NCBI GenBank assembly: GCA_049999805.1
Contig: JBNGIO010005882.1
Span: 1 to 61,156, forward strand
Source: Folioceros fuciformis
Taxonomy: Eukaryota > Anthocerotophyta > Anthocerotopsida > Anthocerotales
Direction: 5' to 3'
Length of the DNA stretch: 61,156 bases
Below are positions 33,948-44,370 of the stretch, one piece after another. The notes below the pieces were generated by a model that saw nothing but the letters and a program-made list of their open reading frames with translations, ran no database searches and was not told where the DNA came from. The translations under genes and the position numbers were made by a program. Within the stretch, counting starts at the first letter, position 1. Each line of letters opens with the position of its first letter.

Positions 33948-33952
33948 CGCAC
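33931..33952. repeat. Palindrome copy 8
   Basis: TCGTGCCGGT-AG-ACTAGCGCAC. It overlaps the last codons of the DUF7869 frame; the frame's final TAG (33945-33947) is inside the palindrome. It lies about 345 bp inside the right end, roughly mirroring copy 1. Confidence 0.75.
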
Positions 33953-34267
33953 TCCTTCCGTTGATGCATAAATGGGCAATATTGAAAAACCCTTACCATT
34001 TTTGAATTTCTAGTATTTCCGATTTCAAAAATTATCATTCCGTCTACATGCAATTGGTAGTGTCAGACCAACCGTGGAACTGGATAGGATCAAGGAATTT
34101 CACTGCTAGCCCGCAATTTTGCCTAGTTTCTGGGTAAACATGATGAATACAAGGTTCGTCGTGACCGCTGTTCTGTAGATTTGGGGGTAATCGACACCAA
34201 ATAGCATGAATCCTAGATATGTGCCACAAAAAATAACGCAGAAAATGACCCGAAGCCCGATTTGGCG

Positions 34268-34296
34268 GAATACGACCGTTAGGCGCACAACTTGTT
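34268..34296 (-). repeat. Right terminal inverted repeat
   Basis: Reads GAATACGACCGTTAGGCGCA then CAACTTGTT on the plus strand, the reverse complement of the left end with two mismatches. ACTT follows at 34297-34300. Confidence 0.85.
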
Positions 34297-34300
34297 ACTT

Positions 34301-36285
34301 ATTGTTATTGCCTAGTGTGGTCAATAAAACAGAATATGCTAAAATTGGGTATGGATGAGGATTTGGAGACAAACCAACCCACGCCTTAAGTCAAGCAAGG
34401 AGTATAACAAGAGTGCTTTACCCTCTCCATGGGCACAAGTGGTTCCATACCATCTCTCTCCCCGCAGCGAGGAGGCTAGCTTGCCTCCAATTCATGCTCT
34501 TGAACTTGTGTGGGTTGGCCACTTTTGCTTCTTCTACCAATATGAGAATGTGCTCCCAAATTCGCTAAAGCAAAGATTTAACTGTCATTAGATCTCCCCC
34601 CCCCCCCCCTTCACAAGCCACCGTTATCCAGTTGAGCCAAATGCTAGAGAGACTAGAACTCACACCAAGCCCCACTATTGTTGTTGGAAGAGTGGTTTGC
34701 CTATAGTTTCATCAAGGCTAACGAGAGTAGTCTGCTCTGTAATAAGAAAATTAGTCTTCAAGAAGAGGCACAATAGCCACCTTCCCCCCTCCCTCCGTAC
34801 TGCTTGCACGTAATCATACCAAAAGAACAAGTGTTGACTTTTGTTAGGTGTGCTAAGAGGGCACATTCAGCAGAATTCCTCGCCCACCGTTGTTAGCAGC
34901 CCATCCCATTTGTCGGCCATGGACAAACAAGCTTCAAAGAAACTCCAAATCAAAAGTCTGACTTTAGGGGGGATACCAATAGCTAACCACAACTCGCTGC
35001 CGATGCATTATTAAGAGTCTTAGCCTCGAAACCATTGGTTTGCACAAGGGATTCCTCTTCAACCAAACCAACCAATGGTAGATATTTGTTGTCTGGTGAT
35101 TGAAGAAGCGTCGGGTGCAGCCCTGTTGACTACCCAGGCCGGCAGGTCACATGATCAGATCTTGTCACATAGTAAGTTGCCAATTGTCTAACGTCCTAAA
35201 CCACCATTGACGCTTGGGGCAACATGGGGGAGTGAGCCCCCTAGGATGTTCTGCCTCCACTCGCCATCGTCCGGCCCATATGGTGCGATGCAACATTGTA
35301 ATGGATCTCAGAGAAGAGGTCAGCTAGGGCAATGCATGCATACTTACTATCTAACATAATGTAATTTTCTTCCGCAAAAAGGAAAAACAACACTCTATGT
35401 AAACATGGAATACAATGTTCATTATGACATCCATCCATCTTGGAAGGTCACTTGGGGCACTCATCCACCTAAGGAGGTTGGTTGCCGGGAATATCCATCC
35501 ACCGTAGGAGGTCACTTAACCTCGATAAGTTTTGATAAGAGTATGTGTAATTATCATAGCATGATAACACCACATGCAACCTAATTTTCATAGATACTCA
35601 ACTGCAATTACAACACATATAATATATGTATAAATATGATATAATATAATATAATATAGTATATATGTGCATGACAAGAGATTATTACAAGGTTGGAGAG
35701 TATTTTATTTAAAAAGAGATAACAAATCCCATAAAAGAACCAGTCTTTCATATTGAACTCCATTTATATGTAGTTTGTTAAACATAAATCTTTGGAAAGG
35801 AAAAAAGTTTTTTTTAATGATCTATCACGGACACTCCTTAACTGTAGAGTTCTTATGGGATCTTAAGTACTATAGCATGAACTCACCATGCATAGCTAGT
35901 CATTCATGCTCTCTCATAAACCACATGGAAACGTAATTCGCCCCCTAATTGGGACTTACCAGAGTAATGGAAATGGTGTTCTTCCTCTTGTCTATGTGGT
36001 GGTTTTTTTTTGACAAAGCATATCGATTGGTATGTAAAGAGCAATAGCCAACACAGTTTTTAGAATAGCAACAAGCAGCTTCTTTTGGCACCGGTGGTAG
36101 TTAGGCCTTGTGTTATTTCACAACATGATATTTTGCAAGCAGTAAGTAGTTTTCAAGAAAGATGTTCAAAGGGCTAGCACCCCTTGTGGCCTTGGGCCTT
36201 GTTGGAGTTGTTCTCCAGTCTTTGGAACAGATGGGAGTTTCAATAATAATCTCTTTTTCAATAATAAGGATAAAAAAAATTGGAA
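34301..36285. other. AT-rich intergenic sequence
   Basis: No coding frame of interest. Includes C11-type homopolymer at about 34597, a short repeated phrase CATCCATC...TTGG/TAGGAGGTCACTT at about 35427-35520, and ATAATATAAT-type runs at about 35640. It ends at an assembly gap. Confidence 0.4.
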
Positions 36286-36385
36286 NNNNNNNNNNNNNNN
36301 NNNNNNNNNNNNNNNNNNNNNNNNNNNNNNNNNNNNNNNNNNNNNNNNNNNNNNNNNNNNNNNNNNNNNNNNNNNNNNNNNNNNN
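36286..36385. other. Assembly gap (100 N)
   Basis: Exactly 100 undetermined bases; the round number suggests a scaffold gap of unknown true size. Confidence 0.99.
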
Positions 36386-36827
36386 TGAAGTTGGTGTTTG
36401 AATTGGTTATATATATATATACATATTTTAGGGTAAAATTAGAGGTAAAATCTATGTTTTCAAAAAAATATCAATTATTATATAGAAAAAAAAATCTCAT
36501 TGAGGCCTTTTCCAAAGAAAGTAGTACGAAAGAAAGGTATGTTAAAAAAGCAATTTTATTTATAAGATTTCCAACTATGGCATATTAGTTTTAGATACTT
36601 AGCTCCACCTAAGTCAAGATGTAGTCAGGTTTGCAATTGCACATAAACACAATAATTTATGACAACCAATTTATTAATAAGTCCTTACATAAGAATTAAT
36701 GTAAGCTATCGCGTATAAATAAATTGAACCAAGAATTACTGAATCTATTTACATCGACTTAATCTTACATCTGAAGTTCAAACATGACAATCTTAAACCA
36801 AAAAACTCATAAATTGATGAAAGTCTA
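36386..36827. other. AT-rich 3' flank of the GH17 gene
   Basis: TA dinucleotide run at 36409-36424 and other AT-rich sequence. Probably holds the GH17 3' UTR and terminator. Confidence 0.4.
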
Positions 36828-37961
36828 TTAAGGTGAACCTGAAATATTTTGTTCTCGAAAAAGATTGTACTTGGGTCTACCTCTTTTACTTGCAATTCCC
36901 CAATGTCTTTCAACTGGATTTAAATTGTCTGGTTTTTGATCCTCATCCGTCAAACCAAAGAGAAAGACAGTTAAGTGACGGTTTGGTCTCATAGGAGTTC
37001 CCTCTCCCCTCCTCAAGTAGTTCACAAGATTTGCATTATAGCGATGCGCTACTGTCAAATTGGCATATTGACTACCACTAGTAGGCCAACCTGTTTCTGT
37101 AATTATCAGCTTCATGTGCTCGTGACCTAGTTTGCTTAAAGCAGATACTGCATAGTCAAAAGCAGCTTGAAAAGCACTAGGATAGTTTTGACCTACCATA
37201 TTATTATCTTCAAAAGCCCAATCAAAAGGATAGTTAGGGTTGAGAGCGTAGAAAGGATATATATTAATTGAAAATGAACTGTTATGTTCATGCAAGAAGC
37301 TTGTTATTTGTGTCATAAGGGATGATATTTCGTTCCTGAATACACCGTTATGAGGATCATTAAGAGGGTCTACAACTAGCACACTTCCACTAAACGGAAT
37401 TGTGAGCTTTACAGAATTTAAATTATTTGAATCCAAGATCGACTGTATATTGTGAAGTGCTCTCATTACTTGCGGGCCAAGAGCAACATAATTTAATATA
37501 TCCGGCAAATCTGGCTCATTCCCTAATGCAATGTGCCTGCAAACGCAGAAACAAAACATGCATGAGCATCCGTGTTTATTAGCAATAGTAAACAACAGAC
37601 TTAAAAGTTCCACTCACGTAATAGTTGCTCCTCCTTTCACGTAAGGGAAGATATTTGTCATAACCCAAGAATGAGCAAATTCCCTATCCGCCATAGCTGT
37701 TACGTTCTCATTTGGACATCCAACTATGACTTTTATCTTTGGATGGCTCATTAACTCATGCAAGTATGCATGATCTGGTTCAAAAAACTTGATTCTATTG
37801 AATCCATATGTGCGTATCAAACGAATACCATGTTGTGGGCTGAGAGGATGAGAGGACAACATCCCCCAATTAATACCTATGCCATCAATTTGCAAAAGAT
37901 ATGGCAATACCGATAGTAATAACAACAAGAATTGTAGGAATAAAGTTCTTCTTATAGCCAT
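36828..37961 (-). CDS. GH17 glucan endo-1,3-beta-glucosidase
   Basis: Two exons, 37618-37961 and 36828-37536, separated by an 81-bp GT-AG intron in phase 2, giving 350 aa. A signal peptide is evident (MAIRRTLFLQFLLLLLSVLP). The mature start GIGINWGMLSSHPLSP is typical of GH17. The acid/base Glu is in HIALGNEPDLP, and the nucleophile Glu is in LIITETGWPTSG; PFYALNPNYPFDWAFEDNN and HWGIASKRGRPKYNL are further family hallmarks. The enzyme hydrolyses beta-1,3-glucan (callose) in the wall or apoplast. The chain stops soon after the catalytic domain: no X8/CBM43 module and no clear GPI-anchor signal. Both catalytic residues are intact. The gene sits alone in AT-rich repeats. Confidence 0.93.
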
Positions 37962-38380
37962 AATGGAAAATTAGTCCTTGTATCTTTAAGAACCCTAAAA
38001 AGAATCCCTGTATCTTTCAAAGAGAAACGAAAGAGCTAAAGTCATTTGCCATCCAAATTTGAACAAGTTACAAACTCCTAATTAACATGCTAAGAATGAC
38101 CAGCCCTTTCTCTGAGAGGGAGTGACCATCTCCCTTGTAGGAGAGATTGACCACCTTCCTCTAGGAGAGTAGGACCAACTCCCTCTAGGAGAGTATGATC
38201 ACCTCTTTTTATAAGAGTAAGAATGTTTTTCTCATAAGAGAGTATAAACAATTAAAAAGTAATAATTAGTACCATAATCAAAGCGGGAGTGAAAGACTAC
38301 CTACTACTACATCTTATAATGAAAAAACACCATACAATGAAAAGATTTTTTTTTGAATACAACACTACCTTTCTTCTCGT
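37962..38380. repeat. GH17 upstream region with short degenerate tandem repeat
   Basis: At 38105-38215 a unit of about 33 bp recurs (AGGAGAGTAGGACCAACTCC-like), three to four degenerate copies. The GH17 promoter should lie between this and 37962. Confidence 0.55.
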
Positions 38381-38385
38381 CAAGG

Positions 38386-38578
38386 TTCTTCTCAAAGCTC
38401 TTACAACCTTTAAGCTCTTTGAAGAGCTCCTACTAGCTTTCAAGTAAGCTCTTCGAAGAGCTCCTACCAACTTTCAAGTAAGCTCTTTGAAGAGCTCCGA
38501 CCAGCTTTCAAGTAAGCTCTTCGAAGAGCTCCTACCAGCTTTCAAGCACTCCAAAGAGCTTCTACAACCTTTCAAGTC
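38386..38578. repeat. Tandem repeat of about 44 bp with perfect inner palindrome
   Basis: Units read CTTTCAAGTAAGCTCTTCGA then AGAGCTCCTACCAG. The inner AGCTCTTCGAAGAGCT is a perfect 16-bp palindrome, repeated at about 38447, 38491 (one change) and 38535 region. Such an array can extrude hairpins. Confidence 0.8.
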
Positions 38579-38819
38579 TTTATGAGTTACATGAACCCTT
38601 CAGAAGATATTTAAACTGCTGGAAATTTGAATGTGTTGAGAAGGTAGAGCAAGTCTTATTTAGCATTAATCTTAAATTGTTAGCATGTCTTATTTAGTCT
38701 GAATCTTAGATTATTAACTTTGTTTTAGCCTTGAAATCGTGAACTTTCTTAGACCTCGAGCCAGCTTTTATGATTACTTGCATAGGAGAGGGAGTGAATG
38801 TGCACCATCCATGTTTTTT

Positions 38820-39610
38820 ATCACCGTAGTGAGTTAGTATGAATTGTTCATTCATTTCTTACCACCAAGGTCATCCAAACAAGATAGAAGTTAGTAGGAA
38901 TCATCATTTCTTACCACCATGGTTATCCAATCCCAATGGAAATTAATTTGAACCATCCATTTCTTACCACTATGGTTATGCAAATATAATAGAAAGTTTA
39001 TGTGATCCATTCATTTCTTAGCATTATGACTATCCAAACACGGATAGAAGTTATTGTGAAGCATCCATTTCTAAGCCCCATCATAGAAGTTAGTATGAAC
39101 TATTCATTTCTTAACACTATAATTATCCAAATACAGTAGAAATTAGTGTGAATGATCCATTTTTTTTTATCATTGTGATTATCCAATCAAGACAAACCAT
39201 CTATTTTTTACCACCATCATGGTTCTCCAATCACAATAGGAGTTAATTCAATAAAAGATTTCTTTTTTTTTTTCGTAAAAAAAAAGATATTTAAAGAATC
39301 AGCTTCGAGCGAGATACAAGGACCATTGGATAGAAGTTAGTTTGAACCATCCATTTCTTATCACAATGGTTATCCCAAGATATAAATCATCTGTTTTTTA
39401 CTAATATGGTTATCCACACAAAATAAACCATCCATTTCTTACCACCATAGTTATCCCATCACAATGAAAGTTAATTCGATGGAAGTTAGTATGAACCATC
39501 CATGTCTTACCACCATAGTTATCCAAACATGATATGAGTGAGTGTTAACCATCTATTTTTCACAACCATGGTTACCCAATCACAACGAGAGTTAATTTGA
39601 ACCAATTAGT
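38820..39610. repeat. Satellite-like array, unit about 55-62 bp
   Basis: A dozen or so degenerate units built from GAACCATCCATTTCTTACCA, CCATGGTTATCCAA and CAATAGAAGTTAGT. Unit length drifts because of small indels. No coding. Confidence 0.8.
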
Positions 39611-40428
39611 CAGCAACCTACTTGCTCTGCCACTGAACAGCGCGACCTAGCGATGCGCGATGGCATAAGCGGCAGCCAGCACGCCCCACGGTTGTGCGGC
39701 GGCTTGTGGGGCATGATATCCCCGCTTCGATCGTGCCCCACGGTTCCGTGCGCTGTCCATGATCTCTCAGTTTCCATCCCTGAGGCACACGAACCCCGTC
39801 CTGTCCGACCTACATCATGCCCCACGGTTGTGGAGGCGCAGCTCATGCTGTGTGACAGTTTACGGACGAGCACCGGAATGCGTGGAATGCCGAGTCATCT
39901 CCGCGATAACTTGTGAAACAGAAGGACAAATTGTACATTCTAGTGTATATTTGTCGAAAACCTGGAGTGATCGCCTTCGTAGTACAGTGGGTTATCATTT
40001 TCTGACGTTCGTGGTGACCACGCCAGCCTGGACATTTGAGGAGGACGGGGTGCGTGAGTTTCAATTCACAGATGGAAACTCTGGCCACAATGGTCTGGTC
40101 AGAGAAGGAACCCCTAGACACCGCAACCGTTCTTTTCTGAGCACCGTGTCTGACAGGCCGTCAGAATGTCATGTGGATGGACCTTTGTGCCTCGATCTTT
40201 CACCAGATCCGCTTCCATGGTACCTTGCACCAACAAGAAACTTGCCACCAGATTCAAGAACAGTATCACGTCAGATAGGTCCTTGAACATGGACAAGTCT
40301 TCAATGGGGCTGCCACCTGTTTAATTACCATAGTCATCCATCTCAATTATACCTCCTCAAAACATGAGGCCATTAGGTACAACTGGCCCTGAAATAATCT
40401 GCACTGAAGGTCCGTCACCCGTCACGCG
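39611..40428. other. Short GC-rich stretch with a 175-codon ORF of unknown status
   Basis: Composition changes abruptly from the AT-rich satellite to GC-rich sequence. TGCCCCACGGTT occurs three times (about 39684, 39733, 39816). A plus-strand ORF at 39759-40286 (175 codons) matches nothing I recognise and may be chance. The end of this stretch is the CFAP20 3' flank. Confidence 0.35.
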
Positions 40429-42002
40429 TCACGTTTTCTGCAGAAAGAGCCAGGGTGGAAAGTGTCACGGGGCCACTGAATATAATAGACCGTGAAGGCA
40501 CATGCCAAAAAGACAAACACATGAGCTAACTGCGGGTGCCCTCCAAGGCCCCCCCCCACCCCCCTCCCTCCACCCCTGTACTCATACCTGGATTGGCAAA
40601 AAGAGCTTAAATTCTGGAGGGAGCTCCTCTTCTGAGTAAAGTCTGTCGGAGAAGTAAATTCTTCGGATGCGGCAGTTGGCATGCACTTGAACTCGCAGAG
40701 TTTCCACATAGTTCGTGCCATAGGCGCGCCTTGTGAAGTCAGAAAGATTGAACTGAATCTGGTTCCAACCTTCATCCAGTCTCATAGGCATAGTGCAAAT
40801 GAAAGGCTTCACACGTGTTGTTGACTGTTAATCAGGAAAAAAATAACAAACACCTCCTCGTAAGACATTCGAGCTCCATAGAAACGAAACGAGCCAGTTA
40901 AAAAACAATTGAATAATCACATGTCCCCAGATGCCCGGCAAGCACCCAAGACCGGGCGTCATGTACTTTTCCTTCATCGGGTTGTCCTAATGCACGTAAG
41001 ACTCGTGGAAACTCTGACCGCTTTGAGCAGAGTCATTACCGGGACAAGTGACTCTTACAGCCACTTCACATCCAGTATTTGCAGGGTGCAGCTTTAAGAC
41101 ATTCACAACAGACGAGGAAGGTTCAAGAGCTTAACCAGTACTCTTGATCCAGGTGGGTCCTGTTAGCCATTCCAAGGTCACAATATCACTTACAACTCAT
41201 TGAAGGAGAGAGCCAAGTTTTCTTTACAGAAAGCTTGCAACATGTGGGCACATATGCAACTTGACCCCCGCTATGCACAAGACTGCTACTCCCATTACGA
41301 TGGGCTGAAGACACATCACGTCCAAAGCAATTCTTTTCGGTACTTCACGCCAGGAATGTGAGAGCAGGGATCACCAGCATGAAGACAGTGGCAAAAAAAA
41401 AAAACAAACCTGATAATTAGAAGCTCGGAAACGTCTTCGAACATTCTTATCATCAAGCACCTGAACTTCGAAAGTGAAGTACTTCTTGAGATTCTTGATT
41501 ATCATCACCAGAAAAGGTAACCTTATGGCAAGCGTCGCAGAAGGATTCGCAGGGGTGGTGATGAAGTTAGTGCTGACGTTTGTACCCATTATCTCTAACA
41601 CACTCGACTGGATGTCCTCGTCGGTTACCCTCTTTATGTGACCATTGACAACTGCAAGACGCAGGCCAGTTTCAATATTTCCTCACAACACTAACAGAGG
41701 CAATCAAACCTATCCATCCACACTCATTATCCAGTGGTGCTTCGAGCCCAAACATACACATGCGCATGGCAAGAAGATGCTGTGTGGATCTGAAAGGGGA
41801 TGGGCAGAAGCTTCAGGTGCTCACATACCTTCCTTGTCCCATATTTGGAGAGGCTTGCTCCTGTCATAGCCAACACATACGTTAAGAGCAGGCGGGAAGA
41901 GAAAACCCTAACAAACAGTTTGACAAGCAACAACGAGTTCTTCACGTACCCGATACTGTACAGGATGGACAGGAAACCTGACTGGAATGTGTTCTTGAAC
42001 AT
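40429..42002 (-). CDS. CFAP20: CFAP20 / BUG22 cilia- and flagella-associated protein
   Basis: Exons on the minus strand: 41950-42002, 41829-41860, 41410-41651, 40588-40824 and a probable 9-base last exon 40437-40429, all in phase. The product of about 190 aa matches the family length. It begins [20 protein letters not shown] and continues [10 protein letters not shown], then [40 protein letters not shown] and [24 protein letters not shown]20 is one of the most conserved eukaryotic proteins; it joins the inner junction of doublet microtubules in cilia and is also kept in non-ciliated plants. If the last donor is not used, translation ends at a TGA right after LPIQV, so the final exon is the least sure part. 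Confidence 0.93.
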
Positions 42003-42594
42003 CCTGTCAATTTGGAAAACGAATAGGCCCCTCTGTCCTAGACAGGATCTGGTTATACTCTGGACGAGATGTCTGCGAAACAAGGTGCAAACTTGTGTCA
42101 GATGAGATGAGGCCCAACAAGACCCTGCTTACCCAGGGTTTAGAAACACTGGGGCGACGGACGAAGAGTAGAGCCAACTTCTGGCATGGGCATGGCGATG
42201 CTGCAGGAGAGAGCAAATCCCAGAGAGGCGGGGCAGAGAGACACTCACAAGGTCCTTGAAGAGCAGATAGACAGTGAGGAAGAACACACAGAAGAGAATC
42301 TCAAATTCGGCAAGGTGGACTAAGCGAAACACGGCATCCACCACCCTGGTGAGCAGCGATGGCGGTGGCTGCTGCTTCCTGCGCATGGCTATGACCCACG
42401 AGACGGGCAGTGTAGGCACGCGGCGCGTAAGATGGCACGGCAAGGGAGGCAAGCTACGCTCGGAGTTGAAATATAGGGCTTGCCAGTTTCCAAAACCAAG
42501 CCACTGATGGGGTACCTGATTAGTTAGTTATATCGAGGTCGCTGCTCGCGCCTCCGTGTTAGGTGGCAGCAGGGGAACGGGAAATTGATAAGAC
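42003..42594. promoter_or_regulatory. Divergent promoter between CFAP20 and the HIT gene
   Basis: 592 bp separate two head-to-head start codons. No TATA box stands out. Shared or overlapping promoters are likely at this spacing. Confidence 0.45.
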
Positions 42595-43595
42595 ATGGCG
42601 GTTGCCCAAGCCCCTGCCGCTGGGCCGGCCCGATCCGTGGGTGAGGGCCGGCTGATTTCGACTCCGACAACCATTTCCGCTCCGATTGGCTGCCCATTTT
42701 GTGCCATTGCTCAAGGATTGGTTGCCAGCCGCACGCCGGCTGTGCTCTTCCAGGTTTGCCTCCGAGAATGCACCGTAGGCTAGGCTAGCCTCCTCCTCTC
42801 GCTCATGTGCAAATGCAGAAGTAGCATCTTACTGCTCTCTTGCCTTGTCCAGGATTCCCAAATGGTTGCGTTTGAAGATAGAGATCCCGCGGCGCTCAAG
42901 TGAGGTTGCTCTCTCCTCTCCTCTTGCTCCTGCTCCTGCTGCACTACATCTCACAGTGCCGTGGCGGCACCCTAGCAGGCACTACTTGGTCATTCCGGTT
43001 CGTCACGTTCGCAATGTTGCAGCTCTGGAACCAGGTGAAAGGGATCATGCTCTTGGTAAGATGACCACTGGCCTCGCTCTGCGCCTGGCACTGCCAGGGA
43101 TTCTCGTAATTCCAACAGTCATTCATGTTGAGCGCAGTGACTAGCATGCTCGAGCTCGGACAGTCTCTTGTGCACAGGGATGCACCACAGGCGAGCAGCT
43201 ACAGGTAGGTGTCTAGATCTATGGCTATGCTACTTAAGCTGCTCATGAGCTCGACCGGGTCCCGTCCCGTGCGGTCCCGTCCTGTTTGAGGTCTAGTGTT
43301 TTCCACTGCAAGGTTCGGATTCCATAGGCCCCCGTTCAACAGCGTCGACCACCTGCATCTGCATTGCATCGCTTTGCCTTACCGTTCCTGGTAAGATTAG
43401 CCCCTTTTGGGCTAGAGACTTGGAGTCAATTCTGCGCTTGATGTGAGTAAATCAAGCATAGATGGTTGTCCGTGCGCTGAAGCGTGCTCTGGCAAAAGCA
43501 GGTGGCGAGCCTTCAAGTACATGTCACTAGGAGGGTTGGGTTCGTACGTCCATGCTGAAAAAGTCCTGCATCAGCTGCATCCTGCGTCTGCGTAG
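42595..43595 (+). CDS. HIT-family nucleotide hydrolase, plant HINT3-like
   Basis: Six exons in phase: 42595-42753, 42853-42899, 42976-43055, 43138-43204, 43313-43390, 43502-43595; about 174 aa. The fold's parts are readable in order: a zinc-ligand-like CPFCAI near residue 34, VAFEDRDPAALNRHYLVIPV, RHVRNVAALEPGERDHAL, and MLELGQSLVHRDAP. Then comes FGFHRPPFNSVDHLHLHCIA, where HLHLHC is the histidine-triad active site. The C-terminus is WWRAFKYMSLGGLGSYVHAE. HIT proteins of this branch cleave AMP-linked substrates (adenylyl sulfate, NMP-lysine or phosphoramidates). The Pro/Ala-rich first 30 residues may be a targeting leader or disordered. Confidence 0.93.
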
Positions 43596-44061
43596 CCTCG
43601 GCATCCCTTGTTTGCCATGGCTGACGTCAGAACTCCACGCACTGATCTAAGAGGTGTCTACGAAAGAAAGGCTTTTCATGTGTCTGCCATTCCAATTAGC
43701 TCCGGCAGCAGCGGAGGTGGAGGCCGCTGCATCGAGTGTTGTGCCTTCAATCCAGTTACACATCGACATCAGCAAGGAGGAATGACAGTTCACTGCGGAT
43801 ATGCAGTCAGCCTGAACAGGTGTCATGATCTGGAGTCAATCTGAAAGTGTTCTGTGGCCAAAAGCCAAGAGTGATGAGATACATACATACTTCACTACGG
43901 CCATTCGGTCATGTCAATCTGTAGGAACCATTCACAAAGTTTCAGTGCTGTCAGGACTGCGAGTCCTGAAGTGAGAACAAGAGGGCTGCCCGCTGTCGAC
44001 TCTCCTTCAAAAGGCGTCGTTGCAGCCTACGAAAGCGAGCTACCCCTCTTTCTCACAGTGT
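43596..44061. other. Convergent 3' region between the HIT gene and the MAPR gene
   Basis: 466 bp shared by two convergent genes; no coding function recognised. A 78-codon frame at 43608-43844 seems to be 3' UTR. Confidence 0.45.
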
Positions 44062-44370
44062 CTACGCAGTAAGCGATCCGACCACGGGGTACTTTGCCTC
44101 GAACTTCTTCTCCCAGTCGTCCAGCACTGCCAACTCCTTGTCCGTGAGATCCTGAATGTCGGCGCTCACATCTTCCTCCTTGACAGACATCTTGCCCAGC
44201 GCTCTGCTGGCATCTTTGCCTGCGAACACGGCGTAGGAGCCTCCCGGTCCGTAGAAGTTGCGGCCATTGGACACGTCGAAGATGCGCCTCTTAACAGATA
44301 CATAGATGGGCAAGCTGGGGTCGCTTCCATCGTACTTGCTCAGCTCAGAGGCATCCATTGAACCGCCCAT
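44062..44370 (-). CDS. Small MAPR-family cytochrome b5-like steroid/heme-binding protein
   Basis: A single coding exon of 102 codons from ATG 44370. It matches the short plant steroid-binding protein (SBP3-like) pattern: MDASELSKYDGSDPSLPIYV, RRIFDVSNGRNFYGPGGSYA, VFAGKDASRALGKMSVKEED, and DWEKKFEAKYPVVG at the end. The Tyr residues of YGPGGSY are the MAPR heme-pocket ligands. It lacks a membrane anchor, like the short soluble members (about 100 aa). A second ATG three codons later (MDASE) could serve instead. A 5' UTR intron is possible upstream because the frame starts just after an AG-rich segment. Confidence 0.92.
   Translation of the reverse strand: MGGSMDASELSKYDGSDPSLPIYVSVKRRIFDVSNGRNFYGPGGSYAVFAGKDASRALGKMSVKEEDVSADIQDLTDKELAVLDDWEKKFEAKYPVVGSLTA

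Larger units (their letters stand above)
27289..34296. mobile_element. 7.0-kb TIR DNA transposon with DUF7869-type protein, DNA methyltransferase and palindromic repeats
   Basis: The ends are inverted repeats of 29 bp: 27289-27317 and 34268-34296. The inner 20 bases, TGCGCCTAACGGTCGTATTC, are identical, and the outer nine (AACATGTTC and AACAAGTTG) differ at two positions. ACTT flanks both ends. Inside are two minus-strand genes (methyltransferase 28782-27730; unknown ORF 30478-29146) and one plus-strand gene (DUF7869-like, 30836-33947) diverging from about 30.5-30.8 kb. Eight palindrome copies are spread through it. All three genes are broken, so this copy is a fossil, but gene order, TIRs and introns are still clear. 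I cannot place it in a named superfamily: a 4-bp TSD does not fit TTAA-specific families exactly. Confidence 0.8.

Noticed and set aside
39759-40286. 175-codon ORF between the satellite and CFAP20
   Set aside because: No recognisable domain, no splice or start context that stands out; left as unknown rather than called a gene.
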